Below are positions 9,089-20,439 of a stretch of 64,000 bases of DNA, in pieces. The DNA comes from Microvirga terrae (GTDB lineage Bacteria > Pseudomonadota > Alphaproteobacteria > Rhizobiales > Beijerinckiaceae). The notes beneath the pieces were generated by a model that did no database searches, was not told the origin of the DNA, and worked only from the letters and a program-made list of their open reading frames with translations. The position numbers and the translations under genes are program-made. Position 1 is the first letter of the stretch. Each line of letters begins with the position of its first letter. The DNA lies in the NCBI RefSeq assembly GCF_013307435.2, contig NZ_CP102846.1, positions 434,001-498,000 on the forward strand, read 5' to 3'.

Positions 9089-9155
9089 CAGCGATGACAC
9101 GCACACCTGACGGGTGCGCATCAACCTGCCTCACTATCGTTCAGAAAGCATTGCA

Positions 9156-11066
<1,911 letters not shown>

Positions 11067-11098
11067 TGCGGGAGAGCGATACCCAATCGTGACAACCA

Positions 11099-11126
11099 AC
11101 GCGTGCCGGCTCCTGCTGGCACGCGT
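11099..11126 (+). terminator. GC-rich hairpin after ftsH
   Basis: A 9-bp perfect stem (ACGCGTGCC / GGCACGCGT) with a 10-base loop lies 33 bp after the ftsH stop. It is not followed by a long T run, so termination strength is doubtful. Confidence 0.45.
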
Positions 11127-11162
11127 CGTTGCACCTTGACCAGTCCTTGAACGGGAGAGTCC

Positions 11163-11681
11163 ATGGACCTCGACACCCTCACGACGATGCTGCTCGACTT
11201 CGTTCGGGCGCACCAAGGCTGGGCTCCGTTCATTGTTGGGGCTCTGGGCTTCGCCGAGTCGCTCGCTGTTGTCTCACTGCTCGTCCCCTCGACCGTGCTG
11301 CTTCTTGGGATCGGTGCCTTGGTCGGAGCAAGCGGTCTGGAGTTCTGGCCGATCTGGCTTGGAGCGGCCGTCGGCGCCATCCTCGGTGATTGGCTATCCT
11401 ATGCCGTCGGCTTTGGGTTCAAGCATGCCGTGTATCGTGTCTGGCCTCTCTCATCCCACCAGCATCTCCGTGATCGCGGCGAAAAGTTCTTTGCCCGATG
11501 GGGTGCGTGGGGCGTCTTCCTGGGGCGCTTCATTGGCCCGCTGCGCGCTGTGGTGCCCCTGACAGCCGGTATCTTCGCCATGCCTATGCTGCTGTTCCAG
11601 ACGGCGACCATCGCCTCAGCGTTTGTTTGGGCTTTCATCGTGCTCGCGCCGGGCGCGGGTCTGACCGTATGGGCCCAGTGA
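11163..11681 (+). CDS. DedA-family membrane protein
   Basis: 172 residues, preceded by GGGAGAGTCC. The sequence is strongly hydrophobic. It contains the DedA/SNARE-associated motif region LGAAVGAILGDWLSYAVG and the conserved FFARWGAWGVFLGRFIGPLRAVVPLTAG, in which F-x-G-R-F-x-P-x-R is the family signature. DedA proteins act in undecaprenyl-phosphate or phospholipid translocation across the inner membrane. At 172 residues it is slightly shorter than the usual 190-220, ending soon after the last TM helix. It follows ftsH after a hairpin. Confidence 0.88.
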   Translation: MDLDTLTTMLLDFVRAHQGWAPFIVGALGFAESLAVVSLLVPSTVLLLGIGALVGASGLEFWPIWLGAAVGAILGDWLSYAVGFGFKHAVYRVWPLSSHQHLRDRGEKFFARWGAWGVFLGRFIGPLRAVVPLTAGIFAMPMLLFQTATIASAFVWAFIVLAPGAGLTVWAQ

Positions 11682-11943
11682 GAAGCAGGCAAATTTCTTG
11701 CCGGCGACAGGATTAAGGCCGAGGCCAGCTTCGTATACCACGCATGGACCATTCCAGAAGACGTGCGGAGATCATCACCTGCCAGCAAGGGCGGGTTCGA
11801 CGCGCCGGCGACGGGAGGGTCCATCGGCAAGCCAATGCCGTTTCAGCGCTGTCCTTTCGCCCCAATCAAGAGGGCTTGGAGGGACAGCGAGAAGAGAAGA
11901 GTAGCGCAGCCCATCCGACGCGGATCTCAGGAAAGAACATCTG

Positions 11944-12981
11944 ATGCAACAGTCTCCGACCGAATGGGGAACCGGTCAGCCCAGACGCAGAGCGGCAAGC
12001 CCGTTACGCCGCGGGCGCTTCGCGTTCACCCTGGCGGGTGCGCTCGTCGTTGCCATGACTGGCATGGCGGAGGCTAGGAGCAAAGGCAGCATGGGCTCAC
12101 GCGGCTCACGCACCTTCGATGCCCCTCCGGCCACCCAAACAGCTCCCTCAGCCGCGCAATCGCTCCAACGCTCGCAGGCGACTCCAAGTCAGGTTCAGCC
12201 TCGTCCGGCCACTCCGTCGGCCCTGGCGGCCCAACCCGCGCGGAGCCGCTTCGGTGGTGGGTTCTTCGCTGGCCTGCTCGGGGCAGGTCTGCTGGGCGCG
12301 CTGTTCGGCGCAGGCCTGTTCGGCGGCCTCGGGTCTCTGGCTTCTATCCTGGGCTTCCTGGCGCAGGTCGCGCTCATCGGCGGTCTTGCCTTCCTGGTGA
12401 TCCGTTTCTTTCGCCGGCGACAGCAGCCAGCCTTGGCCGGTGCCGCTGCTGGCGCCCCGATGCAGCGATCGACACTCAGCGGCATAGTCCCGCCAGGTGG
12501 CGGAGCAGCCGCATGCATGCCGCCTGCGGCTGCAGCAGCCAGCACTGCCCCGCCTTCGCAGCCGCGCACTCAGGAGCTCGCTGTCAGGCCTGAGGACTTC
12601 GCTGCCTTTGAGCAAGCTCTCGGGGACATTCAAACGGCCTATGGCCACGAGGACGTTTCTGCCCTGTGGACGCTGGCCACGCCGGAGATGGCCGGATACT
12701 TCCAGGAGGAGCTGAATGAAAACGCCCGCAAGGGTGTGCGTGAGGCCATCTCGGGCGTGAAGCTCCTGCAGGGTGATCTCGCCGAGGCCTGGCGTGAGGG
12801 GCCGACTGACTATGCCACAGTTGCGATGCGCTATTCCATCACCGAGCAAACGATTGACCGTGCGAGCGGCAAGGCTGTTGCCGGCGAGCCGGAGAAGACC
12901 GAGGAGGTCACGGAGATCTGGACCTTCCGTCGTGACAATGGCGCATTCTGGAAGCTCTCGGCGATCCAGCAGGCCACCTAA
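11944..12981 (+). CDS. Tim44-like domain membrane protein
   Basis: 345 residues, with AGGAAAG upstream of the ATG. Basic N terminus and hydrophobic segment (FTLAGALVVAMTGMAEA) form a signal or anchor. A Gly/Ser/Pro-rich linker and a long glycine-rich TM block follow (GGGFFAGLLGAGLLGALFG up to about 155, ending in RFFRRRQQ). The C-terminal 130 residues (FAAFEQALGDIQTAYGHED to the end) match the Tim44-like/TIM44 domain of bacterial MlaC- or Tim44-type proteins, which fold like NTF2 and act at membranes. The 260 bp before it hold no convincing gene. A clear terminator follows. Confidence 0.8.
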   Translation: MQQSPTEWGTGQPRRRAASPLRRGRFAFTLAGALVVAMTGMAEARSKGSMGSRGSRTFDAPPATQTAPSAAQSLQRSQATPSQVQPRPATPSALAAQPARSRFGGGFFAGLLGAGLLGALFGAGLFGGLGSLASILGFLAQVALIGGLAFLVIRFFRRRQQPALAGAAAGAPMQRSTLSGIVPPGGGAAACMPPAAAAASTAPPSQPRTQELAVRPEDFAAFEQALGDIQTAYGHEDVSALWTLATPEMAGYFQEELNENARKGVREAISGVKLLQGDLAEAWREGPTDYATVAMRYSITEQTIDRASGKAVAGEPEKTEEVTEIWTFRRDNGAFWKLSAIQQAT

Positions 12982-12988
12982 TCCCATT

Positions 12989-13030
12989 ATGGTCAACCGC
13001 GTCGGACAAGCCCGTGCGGTTGACCATTTT
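12989..13030 (+). terminator. Rho-independent terminator after the Tim44-like gene
   Basis: A 12-bp perfect stem (ATGGTCAACCGC / GCGGTTGACCAT) with a 15-base loop is followed by TTTT. It begins 8 bp after the stop codon. Confidence 0.8.
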
Positions 13031-13072
13031 GCATGTGGGTGCGACACCAGATGGTGCCTCCTCCTCTGCAAA

Positions 13073-13089
13073 TTAACTTTGCGCCTACA
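13073..13089 (-). repeat. 17-bp IS21-end-like relic
   Basis: TTAACTTTGCGCCTACA here is identical to 53136-53152. On the reverse strand it reads TGTAGGCGCAAAGTTAA, like the start of IS21-family terminal repeats. A partial second copy (TGCGCCTACA) follows directly. Confidence 0.45.
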
Positions 13090-13214
13090 CTGCGCCTACA
13101 AGGCAATTTCGTTGAGCAGTTATTTTGACAAGAAGTCTGTTGCTGGCGCGGAGGACGGCGGCACAGAACGGGCTCTCATGATATGACAGCCCGCCTTCAG
13201 TCCAGGATATACCT

Positions 13215-13310
13215 TTGACCAAGATTGCGTTGATCTCCGATCTTCACCTTGAGGAACGCAAGGACCCATCCCCGTTGGGGACGCCGCCTAAACCTGCCCT
13301 AGGCTTCTGA
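13215..13310 (+). pseudogene. N-terminal relic of a metallophosphoesterase
   Basis: From a TTG at 13215 the frame reads TKIALISDLHLEERKD before running into unrelated sequence and a stop after 31 codons. ISDLHLE is the first metal motif (D-x-H) of calcineurin-like phosphoesterases, normally at residues 7-13. The remaining motifs (GDxxD, GNHE, GHxH) are absent from the following sequence, so this is a fragment, not a working enzyme. Confidence 0.5.
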
Positions 13311-13362
13311 AGAATTCCTCAGAATATGAAGCGTTTCATCCCATGCGGCCCGACCGAGCAGA

Positions 13363-13393
13363 GGCCCCCGGCTCTTCGAATGAGCAGGGGGCC
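13363..13393 (-). terminator. Hairpin downstream of the RTX adhesin gene
   Basis: Arms GGCCCCC-G-GCTC and GAGC-A-GGGGGCC form an 11-bp stem with one mismatch and a 7-base loop, starting 16 bp beyond the stop codon. No T run follows on the minus strand, so this is only a probable terminator or RNA stabiliser. Confidence 0.5.
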
Positions 13394-13408
13394 ATCCATG
13401 TTTGATCG

Positions 13409-16400
13409 TCAGATGATGACGAAGTCGCTCACAGTCAGGAACAGGTGCTTGTCGATCCTGGCGAACTGCACCTGGGCCGCTCCGCCGGCACCGTCCTTGT
13501 CATAGTAAAGCGCGCCCGAGAACCAATCGTAGATGATCCGGTCGTCGGCATCCGCCGCATGGCTGCCGTAGTGGAACGCAGTCCAAGCGAGATCGCCCTT
13601 CGGACCGATCTTCGTGAACACGGCATTCTCAAGCCGGATCGTATCCTCCCAGGGATTGAAATCCCTGATCGTGTCGATCTTTCCGTCGCCGAGCTTGGTA
13701 TCAAACACGAAGACGTCGCGTCCGGAGCCGCCGGTCAGGATGTCCTTGCCCTTGCCGCCGTAGATCACGTCATTGCCAGAGCCACCATTGATGGTGTCGT
13801 GGCCGTCATCGCCCTTGAGGATGTCGTTGCCACTGTCCCCGGCAAGGTAATCGCGTTCCGTGCCACCCTCGAGGCGGTCCTTGCCCGTGCCCCCGTAGAG
13901 GCGGTCGTTGCCGCCATTGCCGTACAGGCGATCATCGCCGCCGCTCCCATATAGGCGGTCGCGTGAGGCCCCGCCGGACAGGGTGTCGTTACCGCCCGAG
14001 CCATGCAGCAGACTACCGGCATCGGAGGCGTACATTTGGTTGGCAATGCCATTGCCATAACCATAGGCGGCATTGCCCGTGAGGACGAGGTTCTCGACGT
14101 TGGCGTTCTCAAGGATGTAGCTAACTGAGCTGCGAACGGTGTCGATGCCCTCGCTACGGTACTCGATCACCTGGTCGCTCGCCATGCCGACGATATAGGT
14201 GTCATTGCCCTCCCCGCCGTACATGATGTTGATGCCTGTGCCGCCGTCGAGGGTGTCGTTGCCGATGCCGCCCGAGACGGTGTCGTTGCCGTCATCGCCG
14301 TAGAGCCAGTCGTTGCCGCCATGTGAGCCGACATAATCATCGCCGCCACCGCCGTGCAGGGTATCGTCGTCGGCTCCCAGGATGAGCGTCTGCCGGGCGC
14401 TGTCGCCGAACACGACCTGCGAACCGGTCCCTCCCGTGACCGTCAGAGCACCGATAATTGCGGCAAACTCCACATTCTCCAGCTTGATGTGGCCGCCAGC
14501 GATGCCACGCCCATCGATGACCAGGGCCGTCTCAGGGGTGCCTGGAGCCGTGGGCGCGCCCGAGATCACCAACGGCTGACCCGGCAGCGTGCTGCTGCCC
14601 GGGGCCAGCATGGGCACAAGGCTCTGCACGATCAGCGGCGTGCTGGCAAACAGCCCTTGCAGGAAACCGGAGCCCCCACCGGTGAGCAGGTTCTGATCGG
14701 CCGAGCCACCATCAGTGTGTGCCTGGATCTCACGGATCAGATCGGCCAACGAGCTTCCGGCGGTCTTGGGCGCCGATGGGCCGGTCACCTGTAGGCCATA
14801 GCCCGTCGGCAGCTGCGCCAAGAGCACCGGGTGCCCGCCTGCGCTCACCAGCGGAAGATCGGTCGGGCCGCTGCCCGCCGTCATGATCGGGATGGTGAGG
14901 ATCTGGCCCGTGCTGCCGTCTGGATAGACGATCGTTTCGGTCGTCACCTCTACGCCGCCTATCAGCGCGCCGTCGCCTTGCACCTGCACGCGCACGGTCT
15001 TCACGGTGCCATCGAGGGACTCGACCGTGAAGGTCTCGGTGACCGCCTCGCCGGAGCGCAGGGTCTTGGTCGTCTCGGCCTCGTTGTCGAGCACATAGGT
15101 CCACGTGCCCTGAGTGGCGTCGAACGAGAAGGTCCCGTAGGTACCCTGCACGTCGGCCTGAGCCTTGAAGCCGGCCTCGCCCGCGTCCTCGTCGGTCACC
15201 ATCAGAACCCCGGTCGCGATCAGCATGCCGTCCTCTGCAACCGACCCGGCATCGGTGCCGCCGATGACCGCAACGTCATTCACGGCTGACACGTGGAGAT
15301 CAAGGGCTCGCGTGTGGCTCAGCGCGCCGCCCGAACCTGTGTTGCCCGTATCGTCAATCGAGACCTTGAGGACCCGCGTTCCGTGGTCGTTCGCGGCAGG
15401 CGTATAGATCACGCCGCTCGCCGCGATGAAGGCGTTGATGTCGGCGACGCTGCCCGTTAGGGTCAGGGATGACGCCGTGTCTCCGACCGTGACGCCCGAT
15501 TGGCTGGTGGCCGACAGGGAACCCGCCGAAACGCTCAGGGTCACGATCACTGGCGCCGAACCGGCATCGATGTCCGCGAAGCTGATGCCGGCGAGCGCGG
15601 TCGCCGTATCCTCGATCACCGCGATGCTGCCCGGTGGCGTGGCGACAGGAGCATCGTTTACCGGCCAGAGGTCGAGGTTCACTGTTTCCGTATCACTCCG
15701 CGGCCCGCCCGAGCCGGAATTGCCGCCATCGTCGATCGAAACGGTCAGCGCATACGTGCCGGTGCCATTGGCCGGAGGGGTATAAGTGACGTGGCTTCCC
15801 GCAATGAAGGCGTTGATGTCAGCGATGGTGCCCGTCAGGGTCAGGGATGACGCCCCTCCGCCGACCGTGACGCCCGCGCCATCGGCAGCCGACAGGGTGC
15901 CCGCCGGCACGGTCAGGGTGACGGTGACCGAAGCCGATCCTACATCGATGTCGGAAAAGGCGATGCCCGTCAGCGCCGTCGGCGTATCTTCCGTCACGGC
16001 GATGCTGGCTGGCACGGTCGCGACTGGAGCGTCGTTCACGGCGGCGATCTCGAGATCGACCGTTCGGGTATTGGTCTGCGCGCCGCCCGAACCCGTGTTG
16101 CCACCATCGTTGATCGAAACCGTCAGAACCCGCGTGCCCGCGTCGTTGAGGGACGGCGTGTAGGTAACGCCGCTTGCAGCAAGGAAGGCATTGATATCGG
16201 CGATCGACCCGACCAGCGTCAGGGACGAGGCCGTTCCGCCCACCGTGACGCCCGCGCCGGTCGTGGCTGACAGGGATCCCCCGGTGATGCTCAGGGTCAC
16301 CGTGACATTGCCCGCCCCCGCATCGATGTCGGAGACGGTGATGCCCGTCAGCGCGGCTGGCGTATTCTCCGTCACCGCGATGCTGCCTGGCCCGGTGACA

Positions 16401-18838
16401 ACGGGCGCATCGTTGACCGCCGCGATTGTTAGGGCGACCGTCCTGGTGTCGCTCAGGCTGCCGCCGCTGCCCCCATGTCCACCATCATCAATCGAGACGG
16501 TCAGCACGCGACTCCCCGTGCCGTTCGCATCGGACGTATAGGTGACGTGGCTTGCCGCGATGAAGGCGTTGATGTCGGCAAGGGTGCCGGTTAGGGTCAG
16601 GGCCGAAGTGGTCCCGCCGACCGTGACGCCGGCACCGCTGGTGGCAGCCAGCGTTCCCGCCGCGATGCTGAGGGTCACCGTCACGTTGGCTGAGCCGGCA
16701 TCCACATCCCAGAAGCTGATGCCTGTCAAAGCGCTGGCCGCGTCTTCCATCACCGTGATGCTGCCCGGCACGGTGACGACCGGCGCGTCGTTCACGGCCG
16801 CGATGGTCAGGGCGACACTCTTCGTGTCGCTTAGGCTGCCGCCACTGCCCGCGTTGCCGTTGTCGTTGATGGAGACGGTCAGGGTCCTCGACGCGGTGTC
16901 GTCGTGAACAGGGATATAGGTGACATTGCCAGCGGCGATGAAGGCATTGATGCCAGTGATCGTGCCTGTCAGCGTCAAGGCGGACGCGGTGCCTCCGACA
17001 ACGACCCCCGCGCCGCTGACCGCACCCAGTATTCCTACTGGCACGCTGAAGGTCACTGTCACGTTGCCGGGCCCCGCATCCTTGTCCGAGAAGCTGATCC
17101 CAGCCAGGGCCGTCCTTACGTCTTCCGTCACCGCGATGCTGCCCGGCATGGTGGCAACGGGTGCGTCATTGACGCTTGTGACGCTCAGGCCGACGGTGTC
17201 CGTCTGGGTGCTGAACGGAGAGGTTCCACCGGTGCCGACACCTCCAATATCGGCCACCCCCCCGTTGCTCCCTGCAGACAGATCCCAGGCGCGGATGGTA
17301 AGGCCCGCCGGAGCCGTGCCCTTATAGTCGGCGCTCGGCTCGAAGTAGAGCCGTGTCGCTCCATCGGCGGCAAGCAGCCTTGCGGCATTCTCCGAGGGTG
17401 TGCCGAGGAGCGACCAGGAAGCGCCCCCATTGATGGAGAACCACCATCTGCCGTTCGAGGCATCGGCTCCGACGATGGCGATGCCACGACCGGAGGTGGA
17501 GTCTACGTCCGAGATGCCAACAGCTAGATCGGAGACGAGAAGCCCCATCACCTGCCCTGCTGCCGGCGGACCCGCATCCTCCGCGACCGTCAGGGATAGA
17601 TTCCGGTCGGCAAGGTGCGGTGCGTCATTGGTCGGGGTCACGTTGACCGTGATGGTGCCGTTCGTGGGCCCCGATCCGGCGGCATCGCGGATCTGCGTCG
17701 CGATCGAAACGGGCTTGTCCCAGTTGGGGGCAGGCGTGAATGTAACCGCCGCCAAGGCTGCATTCACGTCTGCAACCGATCCGCTCACCGTCCACACCCC
17801 GGTCAGGGCATTGTAGGTCGGCGTGGCCGAACCGGCGGGGGTCACCGACAGGGTGCCGGCCTGGGGTTGGCTCAGCGTCAGCGTCGCGGTGACCGTATCG
17901 CCCATGTCGGCATCCGCCACGACGATGTCGCCGAGCGCGACCGCACCGCTATCCTCGAGGGCAGCGATGGTCTGCGTCAGGTTCGAGGCCGTCGGCGCAT
18001 CGTTGACGCCCTCGACCGTGATGGTCGTCGTGGCTGTATCGAAGCGCCCCGTCGAATCCGTCACCGTATACTGGAACGACGTGGTGCGGATTTGTCCCGC
18101 GGCCAGATCGGCGAAATCACCATCGTCGGAGAATTGTAGCGCGCCGTCGTCCCTCAGCAGAACGCGTCCGCCGCCGGTAAGATCGGTCCAGCGGCCAACA
18201 TCGGCCGCCACTCCATTGAGGTGTGTGATGGTTTGAAGATCGACAGTGCCGAGCGGACCTCCGTTGTCGAGATCCTTGTCGTTCGCAAGGACGCTTGCGC
18301 CCGCCAAAGCATCGCCAGCCTTGGTGCGGAATGCGTCATTGATCGCATCCGGAGCATCTTCGAGAAGATTGTCGTAGAAAACTGTCTGATCGACCTTAGT
18401 CCCGGGCTGGAAGCCCATGAAGAACCAATTGTAGGTGAGCGTCTTCGTCGAAGCGTTGTAATTCGGGGCATAAACGGCGTTGACCCCGTTCATTGATCCC
18501 TGATCGGTAATGGTGCCAGGGGCGACACCTGTAGGGGCCAAGCCTTCAATCTTGATGGTAAACCCGGCGGGTTGCGCTGTTCCGTCGAACTGGGCAAAGA
18601 CCTGATTGCCGGAAATGTCGACGGTCATCGTCCCGCGCAGAAGCCCGTTGTCGCCCTGCACCGGCTCCATGTCGCCATCGCCATCCGTATCGGACAGGAT
18701 CCTGGCGGATAAGGGCACAACGAGTTCAGCCCCAGCCCCGACGACCACCGATGTGAACTCGTAGGGAGCCTCATAGACGAAGAACCCCTGCAAGGAGAAC
18801 GTGATCTTGACCTGAATTCCTTCGAGACTGCCTGCCAT
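13409..18838 (-). CDS. Giant RTX/VCBS cadherin-like adhesin, type I secretion substrate
   Basis: 1809 residues from the ATG at 18838, which follows GAGGGGG. A GTG 21 codons earlier is possible but has no ribosome site. Order of parts: a unique N-terminal domain (1-170), a VCBS/cadherin-like stretch with VNDAPTASN, five tandem 126-residue repeats each ending in VNDAPV (about 556-1186), a VCBS unit (SVAEDGMLIATGVL, LDGTVKTVRV), a 200-residue linker, then calcium-binding RTX nonapeptides GGxGxDxLxGG (about 1485-1715). The C-terminal block ends DKHLFLTVSDFVII. RTX repeats and a hydrophobic C terminus are the marks of proteins exported by ABC-MFP-TolC systems. No such exporter is in this window. 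A likely role is cell-surface adhesion or biofilm formation. Confidence 0.9.
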   Translation of the reverse strand: MAGSLEGIQVKITFSLQGFFVYEAPYEFTSVVVGAGAELVVPLSARILSDTDGDGDMEPVQGDNGLLRGTMTVDISGNQVFAQFDGTAQPAGFTIKIEGLAPTGVAPGTITDQGSMNGVNAVYAPNYNASTKTLTYNWFFMGFQPGTKVDQTVFYDNLLEDAPDAINDAFRTKAGDALAGASVLANDKDLDNGGPLGTVDLQTITHLNGVAADVGRWTDLTGGGRVLLRDDGALQFSDDGDFADLAAGQIRTTSFQYTVTDSTGRFDTATTTITVEGVNDAPTASNLTQTIAALEDSGAVALGDIVVADADMGDTVTATLTLSQPQAGTLSVTPAGSATPTYNALTGVWTVSGSVADVNAALAAVTFTPAPNWDKPVSIATQIRDAAGSGPTNGTITVNVTPTNDAPHLADRNLSLTVAEDAGPPAAGQVMGLLVSDLAVGISDVDSTSGRGIAIVGADASNGRWWFSINGGASWSLLGTPSENAARLLAADGATRLYFEPSADYKGTAPAGLTIRAWDLSAGSNGGVADIGGVGTGGTSPFSTQTDTVGLSVTSVNDAPVATMPGSIAVTEDVRTALAGISFSDKDAGPGNVTVTFSVPVGILGAVSGAGVVVGGTASALTLTGTITGINAFIAAGNVTYIPVHDDTASRTLTVSINDNGNAGSGGSLSDTKSVALTIAAVNDAPVVTVPGSITVMEDAASALTGISFWDVDAGSANVTVTLSIAAGTLAATSGAGVTVGGTTSALTLTGTLADINAFIAASHVTYTSDANGTGSRVLTVSIDDGGHGGSGGSLSDTRTVALTIAAVNDAPVVTGPGSIAVTENTPAALTGITVSDIDAGAGNVTVTLSITGGSLSATTGAGVTVGGTASSLTLVGSIADINAFLAASGVTYTPSLNDAGTRVLTVSINDGGNTGSGGAQTNTRTVDLEIAAVNDAPVATVPASIAVTEDTPTALTGIAFSDIDVGSASVTVTLTVPAGTLSAADGAGVTVGGGASSLTLTGTIADINAFIAGSHVTYTPPANGTGTYALTVSIDDGGNSGSGGPRSDTETVNLDLWPVNDAPVATPPGSIAVIEDTATALAGISFADIDAGSAPVIVTLSVSAGSLSATSQSGVTVGDTASSLTLTGSVADINAFIAASGVIYTPAANDHGTRVLKVSIDDTGNTGSGGALSHTRALDLHVSAVNDVAVIGGTDAGSVAEDGMLIATGVLMVTDEDAGEAGFKAQADVQGTYGTFSFDATQGTWTYVLDNEAETTKTLRSGEAVTETFTVESLDGTVKTVRVQVQGDGALIGGVEVTTETIVYPDGSTGQILTIPIMTAGSGPTDLPLVSAGGHPVLLAQLPTGYGLQVTGPSAPKTAGSSLADLIREIQAHTDGGSADQNLLTGGGSGFLQGLFASTPLIVQSLVPMLAPGSSTLPGQPLVISGAPTAPGTPETALVIDGRGIAGGHIKLENVEFAAIIGALTVTGGTGSQVVFGDSARQTLILGADDDTLHGGGGDDYVGSHGGNDWLYGDDGNDTVSGGIGNDTLDGGTGINIMYGGEGNDTYIVGMASDQVIEYRSEGIDTVRSSVSYILENANVENLVLTGNAAYGYGNGIANQMYASDAGSLLHGSGGNDTLSGGASRDRLYGSGGDDRLYGNGGNDRLYGGTGKDRLEGGTERDYLAGDSGNDILKGDDGHDTINGGSGNDVIYGGKGKDILTGGSGRDVFVFDTKLGDGKIDTIRDFNPWEDTIRLENAVFTKIGPKGDLAWTAFHYGSHAADADDRIIYDWFSGALYYDKDGAGGAAQVQFARIDKHLFLTVSDFVII
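15270..17175 (-). repeat. Five tandem about 378-bp repeats inside the adhesin gene
   Basis: Segments coding VNDAP recur near 17166, 16786, 16406, 16028, 15650 and 15272, a constant spacing of 378-380 bp. Short DNA blocks such as GCGATGAAGGCGTTGATGTC recur almost unchanged, so the units are similar in DNA and not only in protein. Unit number is therefore likely to vary between strains. Confidence 0.85.
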
Positions 18839-19274
18839 GCCATGCCCCCTCGCCGGCCCAGTACCCGCGCCTGGACTTGGCGTGCCGTCCTGCGGCGCCA
18901 CTGATTGTTATCGTGAAGAACCGTGGCACTTCTTAAAACAGGCCACCTAAAGGCGAGCACTACTAAGAATATTGCCCTAGATGTCGAGATCAATTACTGC
19001 AGAAGCAGATTTTATTAACCAATGTTACTCTTCGGCAACACGCCTGCCAAAGCCGGGCTCGGACGGCACTTGGCTCTCTAACGGCAAATCAAGACGGCGA
19101 AACAAGGCTTAACCAACTTATCGACGCTCCAGCGGTCGAAAGCTGCCACAGATGGCCGTCTACCTCCATCAGCGGACCGGCCCATCCTTGTGGGAATACC
19201 TGTGTTCGGCACTCAACGCCCATTATTTGACATGGCAGCCTTCGAGAGCCGATTGTGCCGGAACCATGCACCTG
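18839..19274. other. Intergenic region upstream of the adhesin, no gene seen
   Basis: About 430 bp. The part from 18900 to 19020 is more AT-rich than its surroundings (for example GCAGATTTTATTAACCAATG) and probably holds the adhesin promoter. No convincing reading frame or hairpin was found in the remainder. Confidence 0.3.
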
Positions 19275-20210
19275 TCAGCCAAGCCAGCCCAGAGCTGAAT
19301 CCGGCTTCCGGAGCCAGGTTTTGGCCACGCGGCAGATGACGGTGTAGGCCGGGTTGAACACGTTGCCGATGTCATAGCGCACCACCTGTCCCAGAAGATG
19401 GCTGGCAGAAGTGGGATCTAATCCGAAACTGCTCCCAAGCCAGTTCAACATCTCTGTTGTTGCATGCTGAAGCGCCTGGTCCAGCGGACGGGCATTGCCG
19501 ACCGTGAAAATATCCGACTCTGTCTCACCACGCGGCCAGCCGTGATTGGCATTCTTCTTCAACCACACCGTGAACTCGATCTCGAACGACGTCTCGATCC
19601 CCGTGCCGACAATCTCGCCGTCCCCTTGGCAGGCATGCCCATCGCCCAAGAAGAACAGGGCACCGGGCTCGAACACCGGGAAACAGGCGACGGCTCCTGG
19701 GGCAAAGCCTCTGAAGTCCATGTTGCCGCCATGCCGGCCGCTCGTGGCCGTGGAGATCGCCTGCCCCATGCCAGGGGCCACTCCGAAGCACCCGATCATG
19801 GGGTCCAAAGGCAACACAAGATCCGCCACCGCGCTGGGCGGCTCCATCAAGCGCACAGTCCCAGCATTGCGATCAATGGCCCACTCAACCCGCTGCCGCT
19901 CAGGCAGTCGGGGCAGGATCTCTGGATCAACCACGTTCGGCGCCAGAAGGGAATAGGTCCAGCCTGTCTCCCGGGTCGGCGACATGCGTTGGATCTCCAC
20001 GATCAGCGCGTCGCCGGGCTCTGCCCCTTCCACAAAGAAGGGGCCTGTCATGGGATTTGGCCTGGGAGCACGCTCCACACTCTCGTGGTCACGTCCAGCG
20101 GCATCAATCGTGGTGGTGGTGACCGTATCGCCATCAGTGATCCGCAGGACCGGATCTCGATCACCCAAAACATTGTGATAGCCTGTCGGACTGAACCGAT
20201 GGTGGGCCAC
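19275..20210 (-). CDS. Acetamidase/formamidase-family amidohydrolase
   Basis: 311 residues. The GTG at 20210 is chosen because GAGGAG lies seven bases before it. A GTG 21 bases further upstream overlaps that site. Family features include DGDTVTTTTIDAAG, NPMTGPFFVEGAEPGDALIVEI, the loop GRHGGNMDFRGFAPGAV with conserved His and Asp, LGDGHACQGDGEI and a C-terminal DIGNVFNPAYTVICRV. FmdA/AmdA enzymes hydrolyse short amides such as formamide and acetamide to the acid and ammonia in the cytoplasm. The exact amide cannot be told from sequence. It stands alone, with no amide transporter or regulator beside it. Confidence 0.88.
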   Translation of the reverse strand: MAHHRFSPTGYHNVLGDRDPVLRITDGDTVTTTTIDAAGRDHESVERAPRPNPMTGPFFVEGAEPGDALIVEIQRMSPTRETGWTYSLLAPNVVDPEILPRLPERQRVEWAIDRNAGTVRLMEPPSAVADLVLPLDPMIGCFGVAPGMGQAISTATSGRHGGNMDFRGFAPGAVACFPVFEPGALFFLGDGHACQGDGEIVGTGIETSFEIEFTVWLKKNANHGWPRGETESDIFTVGNARPLDQALQHATTEMLNWLGSSFGLDPTSASHLLGQVVRYDIGNVFNPAYTVICRVAKTWLRKPDSALGWLG

Positions 20211-20439
20211 GTGCAATCTCCTCAAATTCACTGGCGTTGTACATCATGTGGGCTGTGCGAGCTACAAGGCTGCTCTGACCACCATTCGAGTCAACCGGCC
20301 TTACCTGTGAAATGTCCTGTGCCATGGCTCATGGCACATGCCGGGCGAGCAAGGGCGGTCTTCACTCTTTCGTGGACAAGAAGAACCGCAAGTTCAATAC
20401 GCTGATCGCTTCAGCCTGCCCTGAGGGAGCTGCACAGCT

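Noticed and set aside
12148..13071. 307-residue minus-strand frame over the Tim44-like gene
   Set aside because: The plus-strand product has a recognisable domain and a terminator after it; the antisense frame is Arg-rich noise.
15270..17175. Possible CRISPR-like or satellite array
   Set aside because: The 378-bp units are in frame within the adhesin and encode VCBS/cadherin-like domains; they have no spacers.
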